DNA of 64,000 nucleotides from Pararhodobacter sp. SW119 (GCF_017811755.1 NZ_JADDJF010000002.1:175679-239678), one strand, 5' to 3'. Counted from the first letter of the stretch, positions 34,830 to 45,637 are shown. Notes: a model not told the origin generated them from the letters alone. Translations and numbers: made by a program.

Positions 34830-35721
34830 GGCGCACCTCCTCGCGGTTGACCCAGCGCAGATAGAGCACCAGCGCCGTGACCACGATGATCAGAAGAAGC
34901 ATCGCCAGCGCCGCGCCCAGCGGCCAGTTGCGCCCCTGCCCGAACTGCAGCGCGATCAGGTTGCCCAGCATCATCGTGCGCCCGCCCCCCAGGACCCGCG
35001 GCGTGACATAGGCGCCGATCGCCGGGATGAAGACCAGGATCGACCCGGCGATGAACCCCGGCTTCACCAGCGGCAGGATGACGTACCACAAGACCTTGAT
35101 CCGGCTGGCGTAAAGGTCATAGCCCGCCTCCACCAGCCGGAAGTCCAGCTTGTCCATCGCGGCATAGAGCGGCAGCACCATCAGCGGCAGGAAGACATAG
35201 GCCATGCCCAGCAGCACCGCGAAATCGGTGTACATTATCTGGATCGGCTGGTTGATCACGCCGGTCTGCAGCAACAGCGCATTGATCGTGCCGTTGTTGC
35301 GGATCAGCTCCTGGATCGCGAAAGTGCGGATCAGCAGGTTGGTCCAGAACGGGATGGTGATCATGAACAGCCAGATCGCGCGGCTGTTCGGCGGCCGCGT
35401 GGCGATGAACCAGGCGGTCGGAAAGCCCAGAAAGGCGCAGAGCAGCGTCGTCTGCAGCGACAGCGAGATCGAGCGCCAGAAGACCGTCAGATGCGCCTCG
35501 TTCCAGGTGACCTGATCGGGGTCGAAGATGTCGCGCCGCCAGAAGACGCGGAACCAGGCCTCGGTCGTGAACTCCCAGTTGACCCCGCCCATGTTGCCGG
35601 GGGTCAGGAAGGAATAGATCAGCACGATCATCAGCGGGCCGGACGCAGCCAGCACCAGCACGATCAGCGCCGGGGTGCACAACAGCCATTTCCAGCCGTG
35701 GCGTTCCTTCGTCGCCTCCAT
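34822..35721 (-). CDS. potB: polyamine-type ABC transporter permease (PotB/PotH)
   Basis: A 299-residue permease, six membrane helices. IPFWTNLLIRTFAIQELIRNNG and IMYTDFAVLLGMAYVFLPLMVLPLYA are hallmark PotB/PotH segments; the EAA loop is LVEAGYDLYASRIKVLWYVILPLVKPG. It forms the membrane channel with PotC. Starts 4 nt after the potA stop and overlaps potC by 8 nt. Confidence 0.92.
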   Translation of the reverse strand: MEATKERHGWKWLLCTPALIVLVLAASGPLMIVLIYSFLTPGNMGGVNWEFTTEAWFRVFWRRDIFDPDQVTWNEAHLTVFWRSISLSLQTTLLCAFLGFPTAWFIATRPPNSRAIWLFMITIPFWTNLLIRTFAIQELIRNNGTINALLLQTGVINQPIQIMYTDFAVLLGMAYVFLPLMVLPLYAAMDKLDFRLVEAGYDLYASRIKVLWYVILPLVKPGFIAGSILVFIPAIGAYVTPRVLGGGRTMMLGNLIALQFGQGRNWPLGAALAMLLLIIVVTALVLYLRWVNREEVRRG

Positions 35722-35725
35722 CGCC

Positions 35726-36853
35726 TCAGCCCCTCAGCACCCGAAGCGCGCCGGGACTGAGCCGCAAGCCGACGCGCGTCCCCGGCGCGGGTTCGGCCAT
35801 GTGGTCGACGTTCTGCCGGCGCAGGATAAACCCCTGCCCGTCGGGCAGGCGCAGATGGACATGGGTGTCGGTGCCAAAGAAGACCGCGGTCTCGACCTCG
35901 GCCTGCAGGTCGGCGGGGCCGTCCTCGACCAGGTGGGCCTGTTCGGGGCGGATCACGGTTATCACTTTCTCGCCGGGGCGCGGCGTCATGCCGTCGGGCA
36001 GACGCGCCGCCGTGCCGTTGCCGCCGGGCAGCGTGACCGTCGCCTCGGCGCCCTCCACCGCCGAGACCGGCAGTTCCAGAAAGTTCGTGTCACCTATGAA
36101 GTCCGCCACGAAACGCTCTGTCGGGGAATGATAAATCTCGTGGGGGCTGCCCAGTTGCAGGATCCGGCCCTTGTTCATCACGGCGATCCGGTCGGACATG
36201 GTCAGCGCCTCTTCCTGGTCATGCGTGACGAAGACGAAGGTAATGCCGGTCTCGGACTGCAGGCGCTTCAACTCGCCCTGCATCTCCTTGCGCAGCTTCA
36301 GGTCCAGCGCGCTCAGCGGCTCGTCCAGAAGCAGCACCCGCGGCCGTGGCGCCAGCGCCCGGGCCAGCGCCACGCGCTGCTGTTGCCCGCCCGAGATCTC
36401 GGAGGGCTTGCGCTCGGCCATCTCCTCCATCTTGACCAGATTCAGCATCTCGTCCGTCGTCGCCGCGACCTCGGCGCGGGGGCGGCCCTGCATCTTCAGC
36501 CCGAAGCCGATATTCTGCGCCACGGTCATGTGTGGAAACAGCGCGTAGTTCTGGAAGACCGTGTTCACCGGGCGCTGGTTCGGCCCCAGGCCCGCAACCT
36601 CCTTGCCGTCGATCTGCAGCGACCCGCCGGTCGGCTGTTCGAACCCGGCGATCACCCGCAGCAGGGTTGTCTTGCCGCAGCCCGAGGGCCCCAGTAGCGT
36701 GAAGAACTCGCCGCTGCGGATCTGCAGATCGATGTCGGTGAGCGCGTGAAAGGCCGCGGTGCCCTGGCCGAAGACCTTGCTGACCTTGCGGATGTCAATC
36801 TCGGTCTGCACCGGATCGCGCGCGCCCCGCTGCCCTGCACCCTGCGCCGCCAT
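35726..36853 (-). CDS. potA: polyamine-type ABC transporter ATPase
   Basis: A 375-residue importer ATPase. Walker [10 protein letters not shown] (55-63), Q-loop in [13 protein letters not shown], signature SGGQQQR (about 154-160), Walker [10 protein letters not shown]-loop FVTHDQ. The C-terminal TOBE domain (about 275-375) carries [10 protein letters not shown]. The ATG at 36853 has a strong GGAGG 5 nt upstream; the longer frame extends to the amidohydrolase stop but lacks such a site. A 64-nt gap follows the amidohydrolase gene. Confidence 0.95.
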   Translation of the reverse strand: MAAQGAGQRGARDPVQTEIDIRKVSKVFGQGTAAFHALTDIDLQIRSGEFFTLLGPSGCGKTTLLRVIAGFEQPTGGSLQIDGKEVAGLGPNQRPVNTVFQNYALFPHMTVAQNIGFGLKMQGRPRAEVAATTDEMLNLVKMEEMAERKPSEISGGQQQRVALARALAPRPRVLLLDEPLSALDLKLRKEMQGELKRLQSETGITFVFVTHDQEEALTMSDRIAVMNKGRILQLGSPHEIYHSPTERFVADFIGDTNFLELPVSAVEGAEATVTLPGGNGTAARLPDGMTPRPGEKVITVIRPEQAHLVEDGPADLQAEVETAVFFGTDTHVHLRLPDGQGFILRRQNVDHMAEPAPGTRVGLRLSPGALRVLRG

Positions 36854-36917
36854 GTCGGCCTCCGCTCGTTCGTTGCCGGGATCGTCCGCATCAGTGAGGC
36901 GCAAACCGGCGCGGCGA

Positions 36918-38600
36918 TCAAGCATCTTCTTCCGCCATCGCCGCCTGATCCCAGACAATCTGGCCGCCGCACACCGTCTGTGCAACGGTCATGCGGCCGA
37001 TGCGGTCGTGCGCCGTTTCCTCGATATCGCCGTCCAGCACGACGATATCGGCCAGGAAGCCGGGCTTCAGCATGCCCTTCCACTTTTCCGTATGCTCGGC
37101 CCAGGCGCCGCCGGTCGTGTAGGCGGCCAGCACCGAGTGCAGGTCCAGTCGTTCGTCGCCCGCGCCGTCGAAGACCGGGCGCATCAGCGCCGACTGGATA
37201 CCGCGCAGCGGGTTCACATCCGCCACCGGCCAGTCCGAGGCGAAGGCCAGTTTCACCCCCGCCTCGGCCAGGGACCGGCAGAGATAGGCGTCGTTCCAGC
37301 GGTCCCGCCCGACCATGTCCAGCGTCGGGAACAACGGGAAATCGAGCGCGCCGGGCACGTGGCACGGCTGGATCGAGGCGACGATGCCCAGATCCGCCAT
37401 GCGGCGGATGTCAGCGCGGTCGATCATCTCGATATGTTCGATCCGGTGGCGGGCGTCGCGCGGCCCGTTGGCGCGGCGCGCGGCCTCGTAGCCGTCGATC
37501 ACCCGGCGCACGGCGCCGTCGCCGATCGCATGGACGGCGATCTGCAAGCCGCGTCGGTCGCATTCGGTGGCGATCGCGGCGAACTGGTCGGCCTGGAACA
37601 GCGGCTCGCCGCGCCAGCCGGGCTGGTCGGGGTAATCGTCCAGCCGCACCGCCGTGCCGCTGTCCACCACCCCGTCCATGAACAGCTTGACGAAACCCGA
37701 GCACAGCCAGTCGTCGTCGAACTCGGCAGCCAGGTCGCTGGCAAACTGCAGGTCGGCCAGCGTGCGATGGTTGCGAAAGTGAAAGGGGACGCGCACCCGC
37801 GCGGTCAGCCTGCCTTGCGCGCGCAGCGCCGCCAGCACCTGCAGCGTGTAGCGGTTTCCGTCCATGTTCACGAGGCTGGTCAGCCCGTGGCGCGCGCAAT
37901 GGCGCAGCCCGCGCGCCATATGCACGCAGTCGGCGACCAGTTCCGCCGCGCCCGGCGCGGGCACCGGCTCCTCGCCGGTGGCGATACCGGCGGTGATCCG
38001 CTGCGCGCCCGACAGCGCCATGACCGGGGCCTTCGCCTCGAATTCGCGCAACTCGCCGGTCGCCAGCCCATCCTTGCCCATGACGATCTCGTTGCCCGGC
38101 CCCAGCGCCCGACCCTCCAGGATCCCCGCCGCCTTCAGCGCCGCGGTATTCGCCCAGCCGGTGTGGTGGTCTGCCGCGACCAGCAGCACCGGGCGGTCGG
38201 GCAGGATCGCGTCCAGGTCCTGCCGGGTCAGCGGCCGGTTCAGGATGGCGTAGTCGCAGCCCTGTCCGATGATCAGCGGCAGGTCCGGGTGCTCGGCCGC
38301 GTAGACGCGGATCGCGCGCCCCAGCGCCGTCTCGCCCTTGACGCCCAGAAGTTGCAGATGTGCCAGTTCGGCCCCGCCCATGAAGAGATGCAGATGGCTT
38401 TCGATGAAGCCCGGCAGGACGCTGGCGCCGCGCGCGTCGATGCGCCGGGTCTGCGGACCGGCCAGCGCCGCCACCTCCTCGGCCGCGCCCACGGCCAGGA
38501 TGCGCCCGCCGACCACCGCCACCGCTTCGGCACGCGGACGCGCCGGGTCCATCGTCAGGACGCGAGCGTTGGTGATGATCAGATCGGCTTTGTCGGCCAT
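36918..38600 (-). CDS. YtcJ-type metal-dependent amidohydrolase
   Basis: A 560-residue member of the amidohydrolase superfamily (Amidohydro_3). N-terminal [15 protein letters not shown] forms the composite beta domain; the metal site HLHLF is within [57 protein letters not shown] and [16 protein letters not shown] follow in family order, and a [12 protein letters not shown] beta strand closes the fold. Related enzymes hydrolyse N-substituted formamides or amides. ATG at 38600 follows AGGAGGGAAC. First gene of the pot operon; an AT-rich palindrome sits 26 nt upstream. Cytoplasmic, no signal peptide. Confidence 0.9.
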   Translation of the reverse strand: MADKADLIITNARVLTMDPARPRAEAVAVVGGRILAVGAAEEVAALAGPQTRRIDARGASVLPGFIESHLHLFMGGAELAHLQLLGVKGETALGRAIRVYAAEHPDLPLIIGQGCDYAILNRPLTRQDLDAILPDRPVLLVAADHHTGWANTAALKAAGILEGRALGPGNEIVMGKDGLATGELREFEAKAPVMALSGAQRITAGIATGEEPVPAPGAAELVADCVHMARGLRHCARHGLTSLVNMDGNRYTLQVLAALRAQGRLTARVRVPFHFRNHRTLADLQFASDLAAEFDDDWLCSGFVKLFMDGVVDSGTAVRLDDYPDQPGWRGEPLFQADQFAAIATECDRRGLQIAVHAIGDGAVRRVIDGYEAARRANGPRDARHRIEHIEMIDRADIRRMADLGIVASIQPCHVPGALDFPLFPTLDMVGRDRWNDAYLCRSLAEAGVKLAFASDWPVADVNPLRGIQSALMRPVFDGAGDERLDLHSVLAAYTTGGAWAEHTEKWKGMLKPGFLADIVVLDGDIEETAHDRIGRMTVAQTVCGGQIVWDQAAMAEEDA

Positions 38601-38625
38601 GTTCCCTCCTGCCCTTGATTCGATT

Positions 38626-38639
38626 ATTTTGATCAAAAT
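38626..38639. promoter_or_regulatory. AT-rich 14-bp palindrome, candidate operator of the pot operon
   Basis: ATTTTGATCAAAAT is perfectly palindromic and stands out in a GC-rich setting. It lies 26-39 nt upstream of the amidohydrolase ATG and 116 nt from the divergent ThiE-like start. Position and symmetry suit a dimeric repressor; no regulator gene is adjacent to tell which. Operator role is inference. Confidence 0.45.
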
Positions 38640-38754
38640 CTAGCGGGTCTTCCGCCGCAGGTCCAACCTTTCGTGCCCGACCACCCCGCCCCGCGCGCCA
38701 TTGCGTAGTACCCGCCCCGCGGCTATGCAGGCGCGCAATGTCAGGACAGATCCG

Positions 38755-39381
38755 ATGACCGACCAACCCGACCGCCCGCAGCTCTACCTGATCACCCCGC
38801 CGGTTTTCGAGCCCGCGGATTTCGCGCCGACGCTGGCCCGCGTGCTCGACGCCGTGCCCGTCGCCTGCCTGCGCCTGTCCATGGCCGGCGGGGACGAGGA
38901 TCGCATCGCCCGCGTTGCCGACCAATTGCGCGAACTGGCGCATGCACGCGACATCCCGCTGGTGATCGAACGCCACGTCCTGCTGGCCGAACGCCTGGGC
39001 CTCGACGGCGTCCACCTGCCCGAGCGCACGCCGGGCATCCGCAAGCTGCGCGAAACGCTGGGCAAGGACGCGATCATCGGCGCGGCCTGCGGCGCCTCCC
39101 GGCACGAGGGGCTTTCGGCGGCCGAGGCCGGCGCCGACTATGTCGCCTTCGGCCCGGTCGGCGACAGCCCGCTGGGCGGCGGTTCCACAGTGGATGCAGA
39201 GCTATTCGAATGGTGGTCGCAGATGATCGAGGTGCCGGTCGTCGCCGAAGGCGCCCTGACGCCCGAACTCGTCGCCGCACTGGCCCCGATCACCGATTTC
39301 ATCGCCCTCGGGGACGAGGTCTGGATCCAGGACGACCCGCTGGCCGCCCTGCGCCGGCTGATCGCGCCGCTCGACCTCTGA
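38755..39381 (+). CDS. ThiE/TenI-like thiamine phosphate synthase family protein
   Basis: A 208-residue TIM-barrel protein of the thiamine phosphate synthase family. It has LYLITPP at the start, GVHLPERTPGIRKLRE, GAACGASRHEGLSAAEAGADYVAFGPVGDS, and VVAEGALTPELVAAL. GLDGVHLPE is a variant of the usual GADGVHLGQ, and the canonical pyrophosphate-binding S/T pattern (TKT) near the middle is not evident, so it may be a TenI-like paralogue instead of a working ThiE. No thi genes adjoin and no TPP riboswitch is seen upstream. ATG at 38755 follows AGGACA. Confidence 0.75.
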   Translation: MTDQPDRPQLYLITPPVFEPADFAPTLARVLDAVPVACLRLSMAGGDEDRIARVADQLRELAHARDIPLVIERHVLLAERLGLDGVHLPERTPGIRKLRETLGKDAIIGAACGASRHEGLSAAEAGADYVAFGPVGDSPLGGGSTVDAELFEWWSQMIEVPVVAEGALTPELVAALAPITDFIALGDEVWIQDDPLAALRRLIAPLDL

Positions 39382-39457
39382 GCCGCGCCGGCGCGCTTGC
39401 CGGGGCGCTTCCGGCTCTGGTAAGGACGGGTCTGGCCTGCCTCCGACGGAACCTGCC

Positions 39458-40135
39458 ATGACCACCGAACCGCCCCCGCCGAAGCGCGGCGTTCTTGCCC
39501 TCTTGCGCAATTCGTTTCTGACCGGGCTCGTGATCGTCGCGCCCGCGGTGCTGACCATCTGGATCATCGTCGCCACGGTCGAATTCATCGACAACCGCGT
39601 GCTGCCGCTGATCCCGCGGACGATCCTGCCGGACTTCCTGACCGGCATGACCTTCCCCGGCATGGGCGTGCTGATCTTCCTGATCTTCACGATGGTCGTC
39701 GGCTGGCTGGCCAAGGGGATCATCGGGCGCAGCCTGATCGATTGGGGCGAACGGATCGTTTCGCGGATGCCGGTGGTGCGGTCGGTCTATCAGGGCCTCA
39801 AGCAGATCGCCGAGACGGTCTTCGCGCAGTCCTCGACCAGCTTCAACCGCGCCTGCCTCGTCGAATATCCTCGCCGCGGCATCTGGGCGATCGCCTTCAT
39901 TTCGACCGATACGCGCGGCGAGATCGCGGGCCATCTGGGCACGGGCGAAAAACACATCGCCGTCTTCCTGCCGACCACGCCGAACCCGACTTCGGGCTTT
40001 CTGCTGTTCGTGCCGGAAGCCGACGTGAAACCTCTGGAGATGAGCGTCGAGGACGCAGCGAAACTTGTCATCTCGGCCGGATTGGTCGTGCCCGCCCCTG
40101 ACAAGCTCGACAACCGGCCAGCGCGGCGCCGTTGA
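39458..40135 (+). CDS. DUF502 membrane protein
   Basis: A 225-residue protein of the DUF502 family, conserved in many bacteria and plants but of unknown function. Two membrane helices near the N-terminus (about 20-43 and 68-88: FLTGLVIVAPAVLTIWIIVAT and MGVLIFLIFTMVVGWLAKG) are followed by a soluble domain with IPVVRSVYQGLKQ-like text (MPVVRSVYQGLKQIAETVF) and FLPTTPNPTSGFLLFVP, the family hallmarks. Ends in a basic tail. Convergent with uvrA across the 11-bp repeat array. Confidence 0.9.
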   Translation: MTTEPPPPKRGVLALLRNSFLTGLVIVAPAVLTIWIIVATVEFIDNRVLPLIPRTILPDFLTGMTFPGMGVLIFLIFTMVVGWLAKGIIGRSLIDWGERIVSRMPVVRSVYQGLKQIAETVFAQSSTSFNRACLVEYPRRGIWAIAFISTDTRGEIAGHLGTGEKHIAVFLPTTPNPTSGFLLFVPEADVKPLEMSVEDAAKLVISAGLVVPAPDKLDNRPARRR

Positions 40136-40211
40136 TCCCGACAGCCGGGACAATCGCATTTCATCCTGGCCGCCGCAAACCTTTCGGGTTTCCTGCGCCG
40201 GCGTGCGTTCG

Positions 40212-40287
40212 TGCCATACGCTTGCCATACGCTTGCCATACGCCTGCCATACGCCTGCCAGCCGGTTTCCGGCAGGCCGCTGGCAGG
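40212..40287. repeat. 11-bp tandem array plus hairpin, family II, copy A
   Basis: Four units of TGCCATACGCT or TGCCATACGCC run head to tail from 40212 to 40255, and a fifth, degenerate unit TGCCAGCCGGT ends at 40266. The fifth unit forms one arm of a hairpin: CCTGCCAGC at 40254-40262 pairs with GCTGGCAGG at 40279-40287, with a smaller CCGG/CCGG repeat inside. The hairpin ends 2 nt before the uvrA stop. The array lies between convergent DUF502 and uvrA. A second array with the same 11-bp phase is at 49719-49773. Confidence 0.85.
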
Positions 40288-40289
40288 GT

Positions 40290-43166
40290 CTATTCCGCCG
40301 CCGCGCGCGTCCGGTTCAGCAGCGGCGCCAGGTAGCGCCCGGTGTGGCTGGCGTCGACGCGCGCGATATCCTCGGGTGTCCCTTCGGCCACGATCAGCCC
40401 GCCGCCGTCGCCCCCTTCGGGCCCGATGTCGATGATCCAGTCGGCGGTCTTGATCACGTCCAGATTGTGCTCGATCACCACCACGGTATTGCCCTGATCG
40501 ACCAGTTCGTGCAGCACTTCCAGCAGCTTGCGCACATCCTCGAAGTGCAGGCCGGTCGTCGGCTCGTCGAGGATATAGAGCGTCCGCCCGGTCGAACGGC
40601 GGCTCAGTTCCTTCGACAGCTTGACGCGCTGCGCCTCGCCGCCTGACAGCGTCGTCGCCTGCTGGCCGACCTTGATGTAACTCAGCCCGACGCGCATCAG
40701 CGCATCCATCTTCTCGCGGATCGCCGGGACCGCCTGGAAGAAGCCCTGCGCCTCTTCAACCGTCATGTCAAGAACGTCGGCTATGCTATTGCCTTTGTAA
40801 AGAACTTCTAGTGTTTCGCGATTATATCGCGCGCCCTTGCAGGTCTCGCAGGTGACATAGACGTCGGGCAGGAAGTTCATCTCGATCTTCAGCACGCCAT
40901 CGCCCTGGCACGCCTCGCAGCGCCCGCCCTTGACGTTGAAAGAAAACCGCCCCGGCTTGTAGCCGCGCGCCTTCGCTTCGGGCAGGCCGGCGAACCAGTC
41001 GCGGATCGGCCCGAACGCCCCGGTATAGGTCGCCGGGTTCGACCGCGGCGTGCGTCCGATCGGGCGCTGGTCGATGTCGATGACCTTGTCCAGATGCTGA
41101 AGCCCGGTGATCGTCTCGCAGGGCGCTGGCGTCTGCCGGGCGCCGTTCAGTCGCATCGAGGCGGTCTTGAACAGCGTCTCGACGGTCAGCGTCGACTTGC
41201 CGCCCCCCGACACCCCGGTCACGCAGACGAATTTCCCCGCCGGAAAATCGACGGTCACACCGCGAAGGTTGTTCCCGGTCGCATTCACCACCCGCAGCGA
41301 CTTGCCGTTGCCCTTGCGCCGTTCCGCCGGCACCTCGATCCGCCGCGCGCCCGACAGGTATTGCCCGGTCAGGCTGGCCGGATCGGCGGTGATCGCCTCG
41401 GGCTTGCCCTCGGCAACCACGCGCCCGCCATGCACACCGGCGCCGGGGCCGATGTCCAGCACCCAGTCGGCGGTACGGATCGCTTCCTCGTCATGCTCGA
41501 CGACCAGCACGGTGTTGCCCTGGTCGCGCAGGTTGCGCAGCGTCGTCAGCAGGCGGTCGTTGTCGCGCTGGTGCAACCCGATCGAGGGTTCGTCGAGCAC
41601 GTAGAGCACGCCGGTCAGCCCGCTGCCGATCTGGCTCGCCAACCGGATGCGCTGGCTCTCGCCGCCTGAAAGGGTGCCGGCCGCGCGGCTGAGCGTCAGG
41701 TAGTCCAGTCCGACATTGACAAGGAATCCAAGGCGTTCGCGGATTTCCTTGATGATCGCCGCGGCGATCTGGTTCTTCTGATTGCTCAGGTGATCGGGCG
41801 CGGTGTCGATCCAGGCCAGCGCCTCCTTGATCGACATCTCGCTGACTTCGGCGATGTGCAGAAGCTTGTGACGCCCGCCTTTGGCGGGACCGATCTTCAC
41901 CGCCAGCGCCTCGGGCTTCAGGCGCGCGCCGCCGCAGGTGCTGCACGGCCGGTTGTTCTGGTAGCGCTCGAATTCCTCGCGCACCCAGGCGCTGTCGGTC
42001 TCCCGGTAGCGGCGCTCCATGTTCGGGATCACCCCTTCGAAGCTGCGGGTGACGTTGTAGACCCGCCCGCCGTCGTCGTAGCGGAACGGGATTTCCTCGC
42101 CGTCGGACCCGTGCAGCAGCACCGTCTTCACCGCGTCGGGCAGGTCGCGCCAGGGCGTGCGGGCGTCGAACCCGTAGTGCTTGGCCAGCGCCTCGATCGT
42201 CTGCAGGAAATAGGGCGACTTGCCCTTGCGCCAGGGGGCGATGGCGCCGTCCTCCAGCCGCAGCATCTGGTCGGGCACGACCAGGCGTTCATCGAAGAAC
42301 AGCTCCACCCCCAGCCCGTCGCAGGCCGGACAGGCGCCGAAGGGCGCGTTGAACGAAAACAGCCGCGGTTCGATCTCGGGGATGGTGAAGCCGCTGACCG
42401 GACAGGCGAAATTCTCGGAAAAGGTGATCCGCTCGGCGCTGTCGTCGGCCAGTTCCAGCACCGCGATGCCCTGCGCCAGGTCCAGCGCGGTGCGGAAACT
42501 GTCCGCCAGGCGCGTCTCCATCCCCGCGCGCACCACGATCCGGTCGACCACCACGTCGATGTCGTGGCGGAACTTCTTGTCCAGCTCCGGCGGGCTGTCG
42601 AGTTCGTGAAAGGTCCCGTCGACCTTGACGCGCTGGAAGCCCTGCTTGCGCAACTCCAGGAATTCCTTGCGGTATTCGCCCTTGCGGTCGCGCACGATGG
42701 GGGCCAGCAGGTAGGCGCGCGTGCCCTCCGCCATGGCCAATACTCGGTCGACCATGTCCTGCACCTGCTGCGCCTCGATCGGCAGGCCGGTGGCGGGGCT
42801 GTAGGGGGTGCCGGCGCGGGCGAACAGCAGCCGCAGGTAGTCGTGGATCTCGGTCACCGTGCCGACGGTCGAGCGCGGGTTCTTCGAGGTCGTCTTCTGC
42901 TCGATGGAAATCGCCGGGCTGAGGCCCGAGATATGGTCCACATCGGGCTTCTGCATCATGTTCAGGAACTGCCGCGCATAGGCGCTCAGGCTCTCGACGT
43001 AGCGGCGCTGCCCCTCGGCATAGATCGTGTCGAAGGCCAGCGACGACTTGCCCGACCCCGACAGACCGGTGATCACCACCAGCTGGTCGCGCGGGATATC
43101 GACATCGATCCCCTTGAGGTTATGCTCGCGCGCGCCGCGCACCTCGATGAACTTCTGTTCCGCCAT
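40290..43166 (-). CDS. uvrA: excinuclease ABC subunit A
   Basis: A 958-residue dimeric ATPase that finds bulky lesions in nucleotide excision repair and loads UvrB. Two ABC units: first P-loop [14 protein letters not shown] (about 34-47), second [14 protein letters not shown] (about 650), with matching [12 protein letters not shown] and [12 protein letters not shown] signatures. The second zinc module CEACQGDG...CETCKG is intact. The first reads CPVSGFTI...CPACDG, where one Cys of the usual CPVC pair is Ser; this variant is common in alphaproteobacteria. Length normal. A short lower-GC stretch at about 40780-40830 uses atypical codons. Monocistronic. Confidence 0.98.
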   Translation of the reverse strand: MAEQKFIEVRGAREHNLKGIDVDIPRDQLVVITGLSGSGKSSLAFDTIYAEGQRRYVESLSAYARQFLNMMQKPDVDHISGLSPAISIEQKTTSKNPRSTVGTVTEIHDYLRLLFARAGTPYSPATGLPIEAQQVQDMVDRVLAMAEGTRAYLLAPIVRDRKGEYRKEFLELRKQGFQRVKVDGTFHELDSPPELDKKFRHDIDVVVDRIVVRAGMETRLADSFRTALDLAQGIAVLELADDSAERITFSENFACPVSGFTIPEIEPRLFSFNAPFGACPACDGLGVELFFDERLVVPDQMLRLEDGAIAPWRKGKSPYFLQTIEALAKHYGFDARTPWRDLPDAVKTVLLHGSDGEEIPFRYDDGGRVYNVTRSFEGVIPNMERRYRETDSAWVREEFERYQNNRPCSTCGGARLKPEALAVKIGPAKGGRHKLLHIAEVSEMSIKEALAWIDTAPDHLSNQKNQIAAAIIKEIRERLGFLVNVGLDYLTLSRAAGTLSGGESQRIRLASQIGSGLTGVLYVLDEPSIGLHQRDNDRLLTTLRNLRDQGNTVLVVEHDEEAIRTADWVLDIGPGAGVHGGRVVAEGKPEAITADPASLTGQYLSGARRIEVPAERRKGNGKSLRVVNATGNNLRGVTVDFPAGKFVCVTGVSGGGKSTLTVETLFKTASMRLNGARQTPAPCETITGLQHLDKVIDIDQRPIGRTPRSNPATYTGAFGPIRDWFAGLPEAKARGYKPGRFSFNVKGGRCEACQGDGVLKIEMNFLPDVYVTCETCKGARYNRETLEVLYKGNSIADVLDMTVEEAQGFFQAVPAIREKMDALMRVGLSYIKVGQQATTLSGGEAQRVKLSKELSRRSTGRTLYILDEPTTGLHFEDVRKLLEVLHELVDQGNTVVVIEHNLDVIKTADWIIDIGPEGGDGGGLIVAEGTPEDIARVDASHTGRYLAPLLNRTRAAAE

Positions 43167-43321
43167 TTTCAGCCCCCGAACCTCAAGCCCCCTACATAGG
43201 TCACTCCTGGCGAGTCGCCAAACCGAAATTGTGAACGAAGCAAGAACACCTCACTGCGTTGTCACTGTCGGAGCGCGCCGGATCGGACTACCCTGCCGCA
43301 TACGCACAGACAGGAGGAAAC

Positions 43322-43687
43322 ATGCAGATCACCCGTCGAATGCTGTTTGCCGCCGTCGCGCTGCTGCCCGCCCTGCCCGCGCTCGGGCATCACGGTTGGC
43401 GCTGGACGGCGGACGGCAAGATCGAACTCACCGGCGTCATCACGGACGCCCAACTCGGCAATCCCCACGGCGTGCTGACCGTCGACGCCGAGGGGGAGAT
43501 CTGGCGCGTCGAGGTCGGCCAACCCTGGCGAAATGCACGCGTGGGGCTGGAGGATTCGATGCTCGCGCCGGGCGTGGAGATCGTGGCGATCGGCCCGCGG
43601 TCGGCCGACCCATCGGAAAACCTGCTGAAGGCCGAGCGGGTCGTGATCGCGGGGCAGAACTACGATCTCTATCCCGATCGGCTCTGA
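43322..43687 (+). CDS. DUF6152-type exported protein
   Basis: A 121-residue exported protein of the DUF6152 group. Signal sequence [22 protein letters not shown] contains a twin Arg, so it may be a Tat substrate. The mature part starts HHGWRW, with [24 protein letters not shown] and [30 protein letters not shown], an OB-like beta pattern. The N-terminal HHxW could bind metal. ATG follows a strong AGGAGGAAAC. The membrane protein 9 nt downstream is its usual genomic partner. Function unknown. Confidence 0.82.
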   Translation: MQITRRMLFAAVALLPALPALGHHGWRWTADGKIELTGVITDAQLGNPHGVLTVDAEGEIWRVEVGQPWRNARVGLEDSMLAPGVEIVAIGPRSADPSENLLKAERVVIAGQNYDLYPDRL

Positions 43688-43696
43688 CGGCTGCCG

Positions 43697-44137
43697 GTGA
43701 CCGAGACGCTGTCCCTGCTCGAGGCGACGGCACTGGCGCAGCACCTGAAGGTGTCGCGCTGGACCTATCCGCTGGTCAATGCCGGTCACATCCTCGGCAT
43801 CGCGCTCCTGATCGGGGCGGTGGTGCCGATGGACCTGCGAATCCTGCGCGGCATCAATGTCGCCCGGACCGTGGCGCTGCTGCGACCCTTTGCCGTTGCC
43901 GGGCTTCTTCTGGCGATGACCTGTGGGCTGATGCTCTTCATCGTGCAGCCAGTGGATTATGCCGCCAGCCCGTGGTTTCGTGCAAAGCTGGTTCTTCTGG
44001 CGCTGGCGATCGGCAATGCCGTTCTGCACCCTCGGATCGCGGACCATCCCTTGTCACGCCAGCGCGTCGCCGTCGTCCTCTCGCTCGCGCTCTGGCCCTC
44101 GGTGCTGATCGCGGGCCGGATGATCGCCTACGGCTAG
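43697..44137 (+). CDS. four-helix membrane protein, partner of the DUF6152 gene
   Basis: A 146-residue inner-membrane protein with four predicted helices: [61 protein letters not shown] and [19 protein letters not shown]. It resembles the DUF6644/DUF2214-type proteins often next to DUF6152 genes; a His in helix 1 and polar residues could suggest a haem or metal role, which is speculation. Start is a GTG at 43697, 9 nt after the preceding stop, without a clear ribosome site, so translational coupling is likely. Its stop overlaps the lpdA stop by 4 nt. Confidence 0.75.
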   Translation: MTETLSLLEATALAQHLKVSRWTYPLVNAGHILGIALLIGAVVPMDLRILRGINVARTVALLRPFAVAGLLLAMTCGLMLFIVQPVDYAASPWFRAKLVLLALAIGNAVLHPRIADHPLSRQRVAVVLSLALWPSVLIAGRMIAYG

Positions 44138-45528
44138 AAGTGGATCGCGCGTCCGTAGGCGTCCAGGACCGATTCGTGCATCATCTCGCTCAGCGTCGGA
44201 TGCGGGAAGACGGTGTGCATCAGTTCTTCCTCGGTCGTCTCCAGCGTGCGGCCGACGACATAGCCCTGGATCAGTTCGGTCACTTCCGCCCCGATCATGT
44301 GCGCGCCCAGCAACTCGCCGGTCTTGGCGTCGAAGACGGTCTTGATCATGCCCTCGGATTCGCCCAGCGCGATGGCCTTGCCGTTGCCGATGAAGGGGAA
44401 GCGGCCGACCTTGACCTGGTGCCCGGCCTCCTTCGCCTTCGCCTCAGACAGCCCGACCGAGGCGACCTGCGGATGGCAATAGGTGCAGCCGGCGATGGCC
44501 GCGGGCTTGACCGGATGCGGGTTCATGCCGGCGATCTTCTCGGCCACCACCACGCCTTCGTGGCTGGCCTTGTGCGCCAGCCACGGCGCGCCGGCGATAT
44601 CGCCGATGGCCCACAGACCCTTGACCCCGGTGCGCCCGTATTCGTCGGTCACCACATGCGTGCGGTCGACCTTGACGCCCAGTTCCTCCAGCCCCAGTCC
44701 CTCGGTATTGCCGACGATGCCGACGGCCGAGATCACGGTGTCGAACTCGGCGGTTTCGGTCTTGCCGCCGGCTTCCAGATGCGCGGTGACCTTGCCCTTG
44801 CCGCGTTCAAGCTTCTTGACCGTGGTCTTGACGCGGATCGACATGCCCTGCTTCTCGAACGCCTTCTTCGCGAAGGCCGAGATTTCCTCGTCCTCCACCG
44901 GCAGGACGCGGTCCATCACCTCGACCACCGTGGTCTTGGCACCCAGCGTGTTGAAGAAGCTGGCGAATTCGATGCCGATGGCGCCCGAGCCGATGACCAG
45001 CAGGTTCTTCGGCATGCGCTTGGGCTGCAGCGCGTGCCTGTAGGTCCAGACCAGGTCGCCGTCGGCCTCCAGCCCCGGCAGTTCCCGCGCCCGCGCGCCG
45101 GTGGCCAGGATGACCTCGGGCGCGGTCAGATCCTCGGTCCCCTTGTCGGTCTTGACGCTGACCTTGCCCGGCGCGGTGATCTTGGCCGCGCCCATCACCA
45201 CCGTGACCTTGTTCTTCTTCATCAGATGGCCGATTCCGCTGGTCAGCTGTCCCGCCACCTTGCGCGAGCGCTTGATCACCGCATCGAGGTCGAAATCGAC
45301 CCCCTCGGCCTTCAGGCCGAATTCCTTGGCGCGGTGCATCAGGTGAAAGACCTCGGCCGAGCGCAGCAACGCCTTCGTCGGGATGCAGCCCCAGTTCAGG
45401 CAGATCCCGCCCAGATGCTCGCGCTCCACGATGACGACGCGTTTGTCCAGTTGCGCGGCGCGTATCGCCGCCACATAGCCGCCGGGTCCCGCCCCGATCA
45501 CGATGACATCAAAGCCCTGCTGCGCCAT
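44134..45528 (-). CDS. lpdA: dihydrolipoyl dehydrogenase
   Basis: A 464-residue flavoprotein, the E3 subunit of 2-oxoacid dehydrogenase complexes, oxidising dihydrolipoamide with NAD+. FAD motif [18 protein letters not shown], redox disulfide [13 protein letters not shown] (about 39-51), NAD motif [15 protein letters not shown], second FAD motif [10 protein letters not shown], and the C-terminal His-Glu couple [12 protein letters not shown] type ([13 protein letters not shown]). Monocistronic; the E1 and E2 genes are not in the window, so which complex it serves is not shown. Confidence 0.97.
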   Translation of the reverse strand: MAQQGFDVIVIGAGPGGYVAAIRAAQLDKRVVIVEREHLGGICLNWGCIPTKALLRSAEVFHLMHRAKEFGLKAEGVDFDLDAVIKRSRKVAGQLTSGIGHLMKKNKVTVVMGAAKITAPGKVSVKTDKGTEDLTAPEVILATGARARELPGLEADGDLVWTYRHALQPKRMPKNLLVIGSGAIGIEFASFFNTLGAKTTVVEVMDRVLPVEDEEISAFAKKAFEKQGMSIRVKTTVKKLERGKGKVTAHLEAGGKTETAEFDTVISAVGIVGNTEGLGLEELGVKVDRTHVVTDEYGRTGVKGLWAIGDIAGAPWLAHKASHEGVVVAEKIAGMNPHPVKPAAIAGCTYCHPQVASVGLSEAKAKEAGHQVKVGRFPFIGNGKAIALGESEGMIKTVFDAKTGELLGAHMIGAEVTELIQGYVVGRTLETTEEELMHTVFPHPTLSEMMHESVLDAYGRAIHF

Positions 45529-45637
45529 GGAAACCCCCCGAAGAAATCTGTTCCGACGTTATGCCGATCCGCCGCGCCGGGCAATGCCGCGCGCAGCCGC
45601 GCCCCGACAGGCCAGGACCGGGCCGCAAGCGGGCGCC

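Noticed and set aside
40800..40830. Short low-GC codon run in uvrA as a sign of recombination
   Set aside because: Only some 50 nt, and it encodes the strongly conserved [13 protein letters not shown] segment; too short to separate from chance or codon-level selection.
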